Origin: Candidatus Faecousia excrementipullorum
Lineage (GTDB): Bacteria; Bacillota; Clostridia; Oscillospirales; Oscillospiraceae
Assembly (NCBI GenBank): GCA_018712825.1
Contig: DVGG01000001.1
Coordinates: forward strand, 1 to 64,000
Length of the DNA stretch: 64,000 bases
Direction of reading: 5' to 3'
Each line of letters begins with the position of its first letter. The stretch's first letter is position 1. This document shows positions 1 to 8,740 of the stretch, one piece after another. Position numbers and translations under genes: made by a program. The notes beneath the pieces were generated by a model that was not told the origin of the DNA, did no database searches, and saw only the letters and a list, made by a program, of their open reading frames with translations.

Positions 1-131
1 CGAGAGATTTTTTGTCAGACAAAAGAATGGAAAACAGGGGAATACTGTATGTATTTCCTGTTTTTCATTCTGCATGGCTGGCGAAAAAGATAAGCTTTCC
101 AGCCGCAGACGATTTGTTCAGAGATTCCCTA
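1..131 (+). repeat. Copy A (5'-truncated by window edge) of 167-bp palindromic MITE-like repeat
   Basis: Matches positions 37-167 of the other copies: GTCAGACAAAAGAATGGAAAACAGGGGAATACTGTATGTATTTCCTGTTTTTCATTCT ... TTGTTCAGAGATTCCCTA. Confidence 0.9.
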
Positions 132-249
132 TATCCCCAAACCCTTCCCGACCCATGTCCATGCTGGGAGTTCGGGAAAAGTTTTCCCCACAGGAAAATT
201 TTGGATTGGGGCTTGACAAATGAAGGGTTGTTGTGTATACTGTTGGCAG

Positions 250-265
250 TTAGCGAAAGCTAACA
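250..265. promoter_or_regulatory. Palindromic operator candidate GTTAGC-GAAA-GCTAAC
   Basis: Perfect 6-bp arms, N4 spacer, upstream of feoA. Confidence 0.7.
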
Positions 266-282
266 AAAATTCAACCATACTG

Positions 283-298
283 TTAGCCTGTGCTAACA
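283..298. promoter_or_regulatory. Palindromic operator candidate GTTAGC-CTGT-GCTAAC
   Basis: Second site, 33 bp downstream of the first. Confidence 0.7.
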
Positions 299-323
299 TC
301 AAACCGGGAAGGGAGGCATACCC

Positions 324-539
324 ATGACCTTAATGGAAGCCCAGGTAGGGCAGGAATACACCATCAGAGCCATCGAAACCCAGGACGAGGAGATGGACGC
401 CTTTCTGTTTTCCCTGGGGTGCTACACCGGGGAGACCATTACGGTGGTTTCCCACCTGAAGGACAGCTGCGTGGTCTGCGTAAAAGACGGACGGTACAAC
501 ATGGATAACCAGCTGGCATCGGCCATAGTGGTGGCGTAA
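324..539 (+). CDS. feoA: FeoA-domain ferrous iron transport protein
   Basis: 71 aa FeoA-like ORF directly upstream of feoB. Confidence 0.8.
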   Translation: MTLMEAQVGQEYTIRAIETQDEEMDAFLFSLGCYTGETITVVSHLKDSCVVCVKDGRYNMDNQLASAIVVA

Positions 540-564
540 CGCCACCCCTGTTTTTTGCTGTATA

Positions 565-580
565 GTTAGCATATGCTAAT
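565..580. promoter_or_regulatory. Palindromic operator candidate GTTAGC-ATAT-GCTAAT
   Basis: Third site, between feoA and feoB. Confidence 0.65.
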
Positions 581-611
581 CGTATAGAAAAGAAAATGAG
601 GAGGAGAAGTT

Positions 612-2657
612 ATGAGAATTGCGTTGGCGGGCAATCCCAACTCGGGAAAAACCACCATGTACAACGCCCTCACCGGCAGAAATGAGAAGGTGGGCAACTG
701 GGCGGGGGTGACGGTGGAGAAAAAGATCCACCCCATCAAAAAGTCCTTTTGTCCCGGAGATCAGGAGCTCCTTGCAGTGGATCTGCCCGGCGCCTACTCC
801 ATGTCTCCCTTCACCAGCGAGGAGAGCATCACCAGCGCCTATGTGAAGCAGGAGAGCCCCGATGTGATTATCAACATCGTGGACGCCACCAATTTAAGCC
901 GCAGCCTGTTTTTCACCACCCAGCTGCTGGAGCTGGGCATCCCTGTGGTGGTGGCCCTGAACAAAAGCGACCTGAAGGACAAAAAGCAGACCCAGATTGA
1001 CGAAAAGCTTCTGTCCCAGAAGCTGGGCTGCCCGGTGGTGGCCACGGTATCCACGGAAGCCAAGGGCCTTGAAGCGCTGGTACGCCAGGCGGCTGCCCGG
1101 CGGGGGGCAGCCCAGACCGCACCCTTCCACCAGGGGGATGTGGATCTGACAGACAAGAAGGCTGTGGAGGCTGCGGACCGGCGGCGGTTTGACTTTGTAA
1201 ACGCCGTGGTAAAGGACGTGGAGACCCGGAAGGTGCTGACCCGGGAGAAGACCACCAGCGACAAAATCGACAAGGTGCTCACCAACCGGTGGCTGGGGAT
1301 TCCCATTTTCGCCCTGGTGATGTTTCTGGTGTTTGAGATTTCCCAGACTTATCTGGGTGCCTGGATTGCAGAGGGCGTGGAGCTGCCCAGCGGCAAAACC
1401 ATTCCCGGCCTGGTGACCCTTCTGGAGGAGTTCCAGGGCTGGGTGGGTGAGCTGATGGCAAATGCCAACCCGCTCCTGAGCGCTCTTCTGGTGGACGGCA
1501 TCATCGGCGGCGTGGCGGCTGTGGTAAGCTTCCTGCCTCTTGTGATGGTGATGTACTTCCTCATCGCCCTTCTGGAGGACTGCGGCTATATGTCCCGGGT
1601 GGCGGTGGTGCTGGACCCCATTTTCAAGAAGGTGGGTCTTTCCGGCAAGTCCGTCATTCCCTTCGTCATCACCATCGGCTGCGCCGTGCCGGGCATCATG
1701 GCCTGCCGTACCATCCGCAACGAGCGGGAGCGCAGAGCCACGGCAATGCTGGCTCCCTTCATGCCCTGCGGTGCCAAAATCCCGGTGATTGCCCTGATTG
1801 CCGGTGCCTTCTTTGATAACGCCGGCTGGGTCAGCGCCACGATGTACCTTACGGGCATTGTGCTGATTTTCCTGGGAGCCCTCCTGGTGAACAAAATCGC
1901 CGGGTACAAAAACCGCAAGTCCTTCTTCCTCATGGAGCTGCCGGAGTACAAGGCACCCTCCTTGTGGTTCGCCTTCAAGGCCATGTGCAGCCGGGGCTGG
2001 GCCTATATCGTAAAGGCCGCCACCATCATCCTGCTGTGCAATGCGGCGGTACATATCATGCAGACCTTCAGCTGGAGCTTTGCTGTGGCAGAGTCCCCCG
2101 ACAGCTCCATCCTGGCCTCCATTGCCGGCCCCTTTGCCTGGGTGCTGGTGCCCATTGTGGGTGTGCTGTCCTGGCAGCTGGCAGCGGCGGCAGTCACCGG
2201 CTTCGTTGCCAAGGAAAATGTGGTGGGAACCCTGGCGGTGTGCTTTGCCGGCCTGGAGAACTTCATCGACACCGATGAGCTGGCTATCATCGAAGGCTCC
2301 GGCACCCAGGTGGCAGGCATCATCGCCATTACCAAAGTGGCTGCCCTGGCTTACCTCATGTTCAACCTCTATACACCCCCCTGCTTTGCCGCCATCGGCG
2401 CCATGAATTCCGAGATGAAGAGCCGCAAGTGGGTCTGGGCAGGCATCGGCCTTCAGATGGGTGTGGGCTATACCGTGGGCTACCTGGTCTACACCGTTGG
2501 CACTCTGATCACCGCCCCGGAAACCCTGAATGTCACCGCAGCCCTCTGCGGTCTGGCAGTGGTAGCTGTCTTTGTGGGAGTGCTGGCGGCCCTGATTCGC
2601 AACACCAACCGGAAGCTGAAAGGGGAGTACGCCCTGACAGCTGCCAGAAAGGCATAA
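612..2657 (+). CDS. feoB: Ferrous iron transport protein B
   Basis: 681 aa; G1 motif GNPNSGKTT, NKSD, Gate domains. Confidence 0.97.
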   Translation: MRIALAGNPNSGKTTMYNALTGRNEKVGNWAGVTVEKKIHPIKKSFCPGDQELLAVDLPGAYSMSPFTSEESITSAYVKQESPDVIINIVDATNLSRSLFFTTQLLELGIPVVVALNKSDLKDKKQTQIDEKLLSQKLGCPVVATVSTEAKGLEALVRQAAARRGAAQTAPFHQGDVDLTDKKAVEAADRRRFDFVNAVVKDVETRKVLTREKTTSDKIDKVLTNRWLGIPIFALVMFLVFEISQTYLGAWIAEGVELPSGKTIPGLVTLLEEFQGWVGELMANANPLLSALLVDGIIGGVAAVVSFLPLVMVMYFLIALLEDCGYMSRVAVVLDPIFKKVGLSGKSVIPFVITIGCAVPGIMACRTIRNERERRATAMLAPFMPCGAKIPVIALIAGAFFDNAGWVSATMYLTGIVLIFLGALLVNKIAGYKNRKSFFLMELPEYKAPSLWFAFKAMCSRGWAYIVKAATIILLCNAAVHIMQTFSWSFAVAESPDSSILASIAGPFAWVLVPIVGVLSWQLAAAAVTGFVAKENVVGTLAVCFAGLENFIDTDELAIIEGSGTQVAGIIAITKVAALAYLMFNLYTPPCFAAIGAMNSEMKSRKWVWAGIGLQMGVGYTVGYLVYTVGTLITAPETLNVTAALCGLAVVAVFVGVLAALIRNTNRKLKGEYALTAARKA

Positions 2658-2659
2658 CT

Positions 2660-2812
2660 ATGGATATTGTGCTTATTCTTATCATCGCAGCCATTCTGGG
2701 AGGCGCCATCTGGTACCTTCGCAGAGCCAAAAAGCAGGGGCAGACCTGCGTAGGCTGTCCCCATGGGAAGCAGTGCCAGGGGCATTGCGACTGCGGTCAT
2801 CACGACCATTGA
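2660..2812 (+). CDS. FeoB-associated Cys-rich membrane protein
   Basis: 50 aa: one TM helix then CVGCPHGKQCQGHCDCGHHDH, immediately after feoB. Confidence 0.85.
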   Translation: MDIVLILIIAAILGGAIWYLRRAKKQGQTCVGCPHGKQCQGHCDCGHHDH

Positions 2813-2818
2813 CAAAAG

Positions 2819-2845
2819 GGGAGACCGGAACCTCCGGTCTCCCCG
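2819..2845 (+). terminator. Stem-loop GGGGAGACCGG/CCGGTCTCCCC after feo genes
   Basis: Strong inverted repeat; T-rich tract slightly downstream. Confidence 0.5.
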
Positions 2846-2876
2846 CCCCCAAAGGGTTTCTTTTTTTTACATAGCG

Positions 2877-2892
2877 GTTAGCATATGCTAAC
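2877..2892. promoter_or_regulatory. Palindromic operator candidate GTTAGC-ATAT-GCTAAC
   Basis: Fourth site, upstream of the DUF2325 gene. Confidence 0.7.
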
Positions 2893-2910
2893 TCAGAAAG
2901 GAGAAGGACC

Positions 2911-3186
2911 ATGAGTGTGGTAATCGTAGGAGGCAATGAATGTATGGCCCGGCGGTATGTGGAAATCTGCCGGGAATACCGTTGCAAGGCCAAGGTTTTC
3001 CCAAAATCCGATGCCGCCCTGAAGAGCATCGGCGACCCGGATCTTCTGGTGCTGTTCACGGGAACGGTTTCCCACAAGATGGTCCGCTCCACCCTGCGGG
3101 AAACCCGGGGTAAGGCAGTGAAGATTGTCCGGTGTCACACCAGCTCCGCCTCTGCCTTGCGAAACATTTTGCAGACCCATACCTGA
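2911..3186 (+). CDS. DUF2325 family protein
   Basis: 91 aa, MSVVIVGGNECMARRYVEICREYRCKAKVFPK... Confidence 0.8.
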   Translation: MSVVIVGGNECMARRYVEICREYRCKAKVFPKSDAALKSIGDPDLLVLFTGTVSHKMVRSTLRETRGKAVKIVRCHTSSASALRNILQTHT

Positions 3187-3200
3187 AAGGAGGAAGCACC

Positions 3201-3761
3201 ATGCCGGATGCCATGATTGTGCGCCACTGCGCCCCCACACTGGCGGGGCTGAAAACAGCCAGCATGTTCACCTGTCCCTTCCAAAGCCGGGAGGAGATGA
3301 ACCGGCAGGTCAGCCGGCTGAACCGTCGGCTTGCCCCCAAGGGAATCCGGGTGCTGCCTCTGCGGTTCCGGGGAGGCAGGGGCCTCATTTACCTGTACCG
3401 CCCCGGCTGGCTGAACCGGGACTTGCAGCAGGCCGAGACCAGAAGCATTCTTGCCCGCTGCGGCTACGGCTGGGACACCTGTGCCGGACAGCTTCGCCGC
3501 CTCCGGCAGCGGCTGGAATCCAGCCGGGAGTTTCCCCATGAAATCGGACTGTTTTTGGGATATCCTCCGGAGGATGTCCGGGGCTTCATGGAGGAAAAGG
3601 CGGAAAATTATAAATGCGTAGGTTGTTGGAAGGTTTACGGCGACCCGGAGAGGGCGCAAAGAACCTTCGACCGATATAAAAAGTGCACCGACGCCTATTG
3701 CCGGTGCCTGGAAAAAGGCAGACCCATAGAGGGTCTTGCGGTCATCAGGAAAGGAAGTTGA
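3201..3761 (+). CDS. DUF3793 family protein
   Basis: ATG after AAGGAGG; HEIGLFLGYPPEDVRGFM and KCVGCWKVYGD motifs. Confidence 0.8.
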   Translation: MPDAMIVRHCAPTLAGLKTASMFTCPFQSREEMNRQVSRLNRRLAPKGIRVLPLRFRGGRGLIYLYRPGWLNRDLQQAETRSILARCGYGWDTCAGQLRRLRQRLESSREFPHEIGLFLGYPPEDVRGFMEEKAENYKCVGCWKVYGDPERAQRTFDRYKKCTDAYCRCLEKGRPIEGLAVIRKGS

Positions 3762-3765
3762 TCAT

Positions 3766-4188
3766 ATGGGAAAAATTGCAGTGGTATACTGGAGCGGCAC
3801 CGGCAACACCGAGGCCATGGCTCAGGCAGTGGCGGAAGGCGCCCGGGAAAAGGGCGCAAAGGTGGCGGTGTTCACCCCCACGGAGTTTGACAGCGCCATG
3901 GTGGAGGACTTTGACGCCATCGCCTTCGGCTGCCCCTCCATGGGGGCGGAGCAGCTGGAGGAGAGCGAGTTTGAGCCCATGTTCTCCGCCTGTGAACCCC
4001 GGCTCCGGGGAAAGCTCCTGGGTCTGTTCGGCTCCTACGGCTGGGGGGATGGGGAGTGGATGCGCTCCTGGGAGGAGACCTGCACCGCCCGGGGAGCGGT
4101 GCTTGCCTGTGAAAGCGTCATCTGCCAGGAAACCCCCGACCAGGAAGCCCTAAAGGCTTGCCAATCCCTGGGCGCCGCCCTGGCATAA
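3766..4188 (+). CDS. Flavodoxin
   Basis: N-terminal VVYWSGTGNTEAMA FMN-binding loop. Confidence 0.92.
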   Translation: MGKIAVVYWSGTGNTEAMAQAVAEGAREKGAKVAVFTPTEFDSAMVEDFDAIAFGCPSMGAEQLEESEFEPMFSACEPRLRGKLLGLFGSYGWGDGEWMRSWEETCTARGAVLACESVICQETPDQEALKACQSLGAALA

Positions 4189-4202
4189 TATCAAAAACCA
4201 AA

Positions 4203-4230
4203 GGCCGCAGCTGCTTGCTGCGGCCCTTTT
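4203..4230 (+). terminator. Rho-independent terminator
   Basis: GGCCGCAGC-TGCTT-GCTGCGGCC followed by CTTTTTC. Confidence 0.8.
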
Positions 4231-4239
4231 TCTCAGGGA

Positions 4240-4693
4240 TACGCAAACGCAAAGAAAGCCCGGCCGGTGGCGAAGGAGAATAACGTTCGGCCCTTCACCC
4301 GGAAGGAATAGAAGGCATCGCAGCCGGGGCTTTCCCGGATGAGACGGTGCATGGCACCAATCTCCGGTGCCCGGAGAAGGTGCCCGGCCGGGGCTTCCCG
4401 GGCCAGTCCCCCTGCCGGATTACCAGCTCCCCGGAAATCCGGCAGCCGCCCCCTTCCAGATTCAGCCGGATGCCCTGCCGCCCCAGAGAGTTTTCTCCCA
4501 GCCGGACGGTGAAATTCCCCTTGTCAAAGGTGAGCCTTTCCCCCGGCAGGGGAAGAAAGAAGGCCTTTTCGTCGGTGATGACCTGCAAAGAGCAGGTGGT
4601 TTTCCCCCGGAATCGGTGCCGGGCGGGAATCAGGGCCAGAGTCTTGTCCTCTTCCTGGCACTTAAAGTACCACCCCTCAAAATAATTGCCCAA
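4240..4693 (-). pseudogene. Degraded tocopherol cyclase-like protein
   Basis: YFEGWYFKCQ..KTLALIPA start; the 3' part reads sensibly only in another frame (GAMHRLIRESPGCDAFYSFRVKGRTLFSFATGRAFFAFAYP*). Confidence 0.45.
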
Positions 4694-4777
4694 TACAACC
4701 CCTCATTTCCCGGTTTTTTGCATATTTTGTGTGCCCCGGGAAAATAATATTCAGGAAAAAAAGAAAGGGGACGAAAG

Positions 4778-6076
4778 ATGGAGAGTTTGTGGAGCGCCAC
4801 CGCCTCCTTGCCGGTGTTTCCCCGGCTGGAGGCGGATAAGCGGACGGATGTGCTGATTATTGGAGGCGGCATGGCAGGCCTTCTTTGCGCCTACCTTCTG
4901 GAGCAGGCGGGGGTCAGCTATCTTCTGGTGGAGGCCGGGGAGATTGGGGCCGGGGTCACGGGAAACACCACGGGCAAAATCACTGCCCAGCACGGTCTGG
5001 AATACACCCGGCTTCTGAAGGAATTTCCGGTGGAGCTGGTACGGCAGCACTGGCAGGCTCAGACCCAGGCGGTGGAGGATTTGTCCCGGCTGTGCCGGAA
5101 GATTCCCTGTGATTTTCAGGAAAAGGATGCCTTCGTTTTTGCCCGGGACAATTTGGAGGCCCTGGAAAAGGAAGCCCTGGCCATGGCAAAGGTGGGGGCG
5201 GCCCCGGAGCTGGTGTCCGACCTGCCCCTGCCCTTTGTGGCGCAAGGTCTGAAAATCCCCCACCAGGGACAGTTTCATCCCCTGAAATTCCTGGAGGGGA
5301 TTGCCCGGGGGCTGCACATTTATGAGCATACCCGGGTGCTGGAGCTGTCGGGGAACACCGCCGTCACCGACCGGGGAGACATCCGGGGGGAGAAAATCAT
5401 CGTGGCCACCCATTTCCCCTTTCTCAACCGCCGTGGGGCCTATTTCCTGAAAATGTACCAGCAGCGCTCCTATGTGCTGGCGCTGGAGGGGGCAGCCCAG
5501 GTGGAGGGGATGTATATTGAGGCAGAGCCGGGGGGACTGTCCTTCCGGAATTATGGTAACCTGCTGCTTCTGGGAGGCGGGGGACACCGCACCGGCAAGG
5601 CCGGGGGCGGCTGGGAGTATCTGCGGCAAAAAGTCCAGCGGTACTACCCCGCAGCCCGGGAGTGTTACCACTGGGCTGCCCAGGACTGCATGACCCTGGA
5701 CGGCATGGCCTATGTGGGGCCTTATTCCCGGGGCACCCGGAACCTGTATGTGGCCACCGGCTTTCACAAGTGGGGCATGACCGGCTCCATGGCGGCGGCA
5801 ACCCTTCTGCGGGACATGGTGCTGGAAAAGGAAAACCCCTACGCCCGGGTATTTGCCCCGGACAGGCCCATGCTCCGGCCCCAGCTGGGGGTGAACGCCT
5901 GGGAGGCGACACGAAGCCTTCTCACCTTCCGCACCCCCCGGTGCCCCCACTTAGGCTGCTCCCTGGTGTGGAACCCCCAGGAGCACGCCTGGGAGTGCCC
6001 CTGCCACGGCTCCCGGTTCTCCCAATCCGGCAAGGTTCTGGATAACCCAGCCAACAAAAATATGAAAAAGAAATAA
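4778..6076 (+). CDS. FAD-dependent oxidoreductase with C-terminal Rieske [2Fe-2S] domain
   Basis: VLIIGGGMAGLLCAYLLEQAG; CPHLGC...CPCHGSRF. Confidence 0.9.
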   Translation: MESLWSATASLPVFPRLEADKRTDVLIIGGGMAGLLCAYLLEQAGVSYLLVEAGEIGAGVTGNTTGKITAQHGLEYTRLLKEFPVELVRQHWQAQTQAVEDLSRLCRKIPCDFQEKDAFVFARDNLEALEKEALAMAKVGAAPELVSDLPLPFVAQGLKIPHQGQFHPLKFLEGIARGLHIYEHTRVLELSGNTAVTDRGDIRGEKIIVATHFPFLNRRGAYFLKMYQQRSYVLALEGAAQVEGMYIEAEPGGLSFRNYGNLLLLGGGGHRTGKAGGGWEYLRQKVQRYYPAARECYHWAAQDCMTLDGMAYVGPYSRGTRNLYVATGFHKWGMTGSMAAATLLRDMVLEKENPYARVFAPDRPMLRPQLGVNAWEATRSLLTFRTPRCPHLGCSLVWNPQEHAWECPCHGSRFSQSGKVLDNPANKNMKKK

Positions 6077-6240
6077 GGAAACTCTGAATAAATCGTCTGC
6101 GGCTGGAAAGCTTATCTTTTTTGCCATCCACGCAGAATGAAAAACAGGAAATACATACAGTATTCCCCTGTTTTCCATTCTTTTGTCTGACGAAAAATCT
6201 CACGCTGCCAGCTCTTGCCAATTTATTCAGAGCTTCCATA
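6074..6240 (-). repeat. Copy B of 167-bp palindromic MITE-like repeat
   Basis: TAAGGAAACTCTGAATAAAT ... ATTTATTCAGAGCTTCCATA. Confidence 0.95.
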
Positions 6241-6242
6241 AA

Positions 6243-6272
6243 AAATTCCCTGGCAGCTTTTGCTGCCAGGGA
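6243..6272 (-). terminator. Rho-independent terminator of sigma/anti-sigma operon
   Basis: CCCTGGCAGC-TTTT-GCTGCCAGGG with T tract on minus strand. Confidence 0.85.
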
Positions 6273-6284
6273 AAAACGTTTGCG

Positions 6285-7961
6285 TCAATCCTTGTCTATA
6301 TCTCTTTCCAGAATGGTGCCGTCGGCGGCGGAGATGGTGTATTCGTATTCCGTACCATTCACCCGGAACTCCACCTCATATTCCAGCCGGCCGTCGTCAT
6401 TGTCCTTCTCCACCTGCAGATTCTGAACCTGGGAGGCGGTGAAGCCTGCATCGGACAGGGCGATGGACTTGGCCTTTTCTGCGCCGATGTCGGAACCGGC
6501 GGAGGGCTGGGTGGTCTGGGAGCCGCCGTGCTCCTCCTTGTCCTGCTTCAGGATGGTGCCGTCGGTGCCGGAGATGGTGTAGTCATATTCGGTGCTGCCT
6601 GCATAGAATTCCACCTCATATTCCAGCCGGCCGTCGTCATAGTCCTTTTCCACCTTCAGGCGCTGAACCTGGGAGGCGGTGAAGCCTGCATGGGACAGGG
6701 CAATGGACTTGGCCTTTTCTGCGCCGATATCGGAACCGGTGGAGGGCTGAGTGGGCTGGGTGGTGTGGGAACCGCCCTCCTGCTCCACATCCTGCTCCAG
6801 AATGGTGCCGTCCACGCCGGAGATCACATAGTCATATTCGGTGCTGCCTACATAGAACTCGATTTCATATTCCAGCTGACCGTCGTCATAGTCCCGTTCC
6901 ACCCGCAGGTTCCGTACCTGGGAGGCGGTGACGCCGGCGGCTTCCAGGGCGATGGACTTGGCTTTTTCCGTGCCGATGTCCGTGGTTCCGGTGACGGCAG
7001 GGGCAGAATCGTCATCGTCGTCCTGCTGGGTGTTGCTGTACAGAACCTCTCCGGTGTAGGCCTGGATCTTGTATTCGTACTCCTGGCCGCCCTGGTGCAG
7101 CTCCACCTCATAGTGGGGGGGTACTTCGTCCAGCTCCGGGTCTACCTCCCAGGTCAGCCCGGTATCGGTGAGGCCGGCGTGGGTCTTGGCGATTTCCAGG
7201 GCTTCGTCCCGACCGATGGGCATCTGGGAAGCCTGGGACTTTGCCATCTGGGACAGCTCCTCCACAGAGAGGGCCGCCAGCTGGTCAAAGGTGAAATCTC
7301 CGTTTTGCTGGATGGTCTGAATCAAAGCGGCCTTGCCAACGGAGATGTTGTTCTGAGCTGCCTGATCCTGCAGCTGCTGGTCAGAGGTCAGGGTCTGGCT
7401 GAGGATAGAGGCCTGGGACTGCTGGTTCAAAAGGGCAGCGCCCACCTGATCCGTCAGCTCCTGCTGCAGCCGGGAGGCCCGCTGGATGTCTGCGTCCTCC
7501 ACAGAAATCAGAATGGCAGAGGAGATGCTGTCCAGGTAGCCATGCTGCAAAAGGCTTCCCACAATGGCGTTTACCGCCACATTCAGGTGGGTGCCCTCCA
7601 GGGGCATATCCGCCAGCACTTCCTGGGCTTCGGCGTTGAGAGCCTGAACCTGCAGCACCTTCTCGCTGCTGTTGACCTGTAATTGAATACTGGGGTTCAC
7701 ATCCAGGGATACCACGGATGTAACGGTTCTGGCCTGGTGCAGGAGAAATCCACCTGCTGCGGCGCCAACGAGGATAAGGGACAAACAAGCTGCAACGGCA
7801 TAGCGCAGCCAATGCTTTTTGGTTTTATGGTTGGTCATAGGGATCACAGTTCCTTTCCGCTCCGTGCAACGGGAAAGAATGTCGTCCAGCTGATTGGGGG
7901 TGGCGTGGGTCACGGCAGTGTTCAGCTTCTGCAACACATCCTGCTCATTCATAGACGGCAT
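6285..7961 (-). CDS. RsgI-like anti-sigma factor with tandem PepSY domains
   Basis: Cytoplasmic N-terminus, one TM (YAVAACLSLILVGAAAGGFLL), SVVSLDVNPSIQLQVNSSEKVLQVQALN motif, then four PepSY-like repeats (KAKSIAL..AGFTASQVQ..). Confidence 0.85.
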   Translation of the reverse strand: MPSMNEQDVLQKLNTAVTHATPNQLDDILSRCTERKGTVIPMTNHKTKKHWLRYAVAACLSLILVGAAAGGFLLHQARTVTSVVSLDVNPSIQLQVNSSEKVLQVQALNAEAQEVLADMPLEGTHLNVAVNAIVGSLLQHGYLDSISSAILISVEDADIQRASRLQQELTDQVGAALLNQQSQASILSQTLTSDQQLQDQAAQNNISVGKAALIQTIQQNGDFTFDQLAALSVEELSQMAKSQASQMPIGRDEALEIAKTHAGLTDTGLTWEVDPELDEVPPHYEVELHQGGQEYEYKIQAYTGEVLYSNTQQDDDDDSAPAVTGTTDIGTEKAKSIALEAAGVTASQVRNLRVERDYDDGQLEYEIEFYVGSTEYDYVISGVDGTILEQDVEQEGGSHTTQPTQPSTGSDIGAEKAKSIALSHAGFTASQVQRLKVEKDYDDGRLEYEVEFYAGSTEYDYTISGTDGTILKQDKEEHGGSQTTQPSAGSDIGAEKAKSIALSDAGFTASQVQNLQVEKDNDDGRLEYEVEFRVNGTEYEYTISAADGTILERDIDKD

Positions 7962-8505
7962 CTCCTTCCAGTTTGATTTTCAGCTTTTTCAGCCCCCGAT
8001 GATACTTGGACAGGACAGTGGGAAGGGGCAGCTCCAGCAGGGCGGCGATTTCCCGGTGCTTCAGTCCGGACACTGCGTGAAGCAGGAGAATCTGCTGTTC
8101 CTGTTGGGGTAGGGTAGATAGAGCGGCTCTCAGAACCTGCCGGTCCTCCGGAGTAACGGCCGGGGCATCCATGGCCAGGGATGCCCAATCCTCCGGAGGC
8201 AGCTGGGTGCTTTTCTCCCGGCTGCGCAGACACATGAGGGCAAGGTTTTTTGCGATGGTCAGAATCCAGGCCAGGGGTTTTCCCTGGGGGCGGTAGGAGG
8301 AGGCGTTGTCCCAGACCTTTACAAAGGTATCCTGGGTCACGTCCTCCGCATCGGGACCGCTATGCACGTAGGTCAGGGCCAGACCATAGACCGAGGGGCT
8401 GGTTCGGTGGTATAGACTGGCGAAGGCCTCCCGGTTCCCGGCGGCCGTCTGCAAAAGCAGGGCTTCCAGCTGGGAACTGGGCTGGGTTTCTGAAAACATC
8501 ACCAT
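7945..8505 (-). CDS. ECF RNA polymerase sigma factor
   Basis: 186 aa; sigma2 DAEDVTQDTFVKVW, sigma4 HREIAALLELPLPTVLSKYHRGLKKL; overlaps the anti-sigma start. Confidence 0.92.
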   Translation of the reverse strand: MVMFSETQPSSQLEALLLQTAAGNREAFASLYHRTSPSVYGLALTYVHSGPDAEDVTQDTFVKVWDNASSYRPQGKPLAWILTIAKNLALMCLRSREKSTQLPPEDWASLAMDAPAVTPEDRQVLRAALSTLPQQEQQILLLHAVSGLKHREIAALLELPLPTVLSKYHRGLKKLKIKLEGDAVYE

Positions 8506-8740
8506 AGGCTGCTGCCTCCTGTCATCTGTATAATGCGCCGGCAGGGCGTTTTATTGCAGGGAATAAAAAAATTTTTTCTTTTTCATATCGTACCAGAAAA
8601 ACCGGTGTCTGTCAAAGGGTAATGGATATTTTCGGGGAAAGCTGAGAGCGGGAAAAATCTTCATGGCCTATTCACAATTTCCGGGAAACGTGGTATAATA
8701 ACCTGAAAATCGGGCCAACCCGGTGCAAGGAGGAAGTCAT

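Noticed and set aside
6183-7682. 499-aa plus-strand ORF with repeated GGGEACxGQGxGLGLFCAD segments
   Set aside because: Antisense image of the PepSY repeats in the anti-sigma gene; starts inside MITE copy B.
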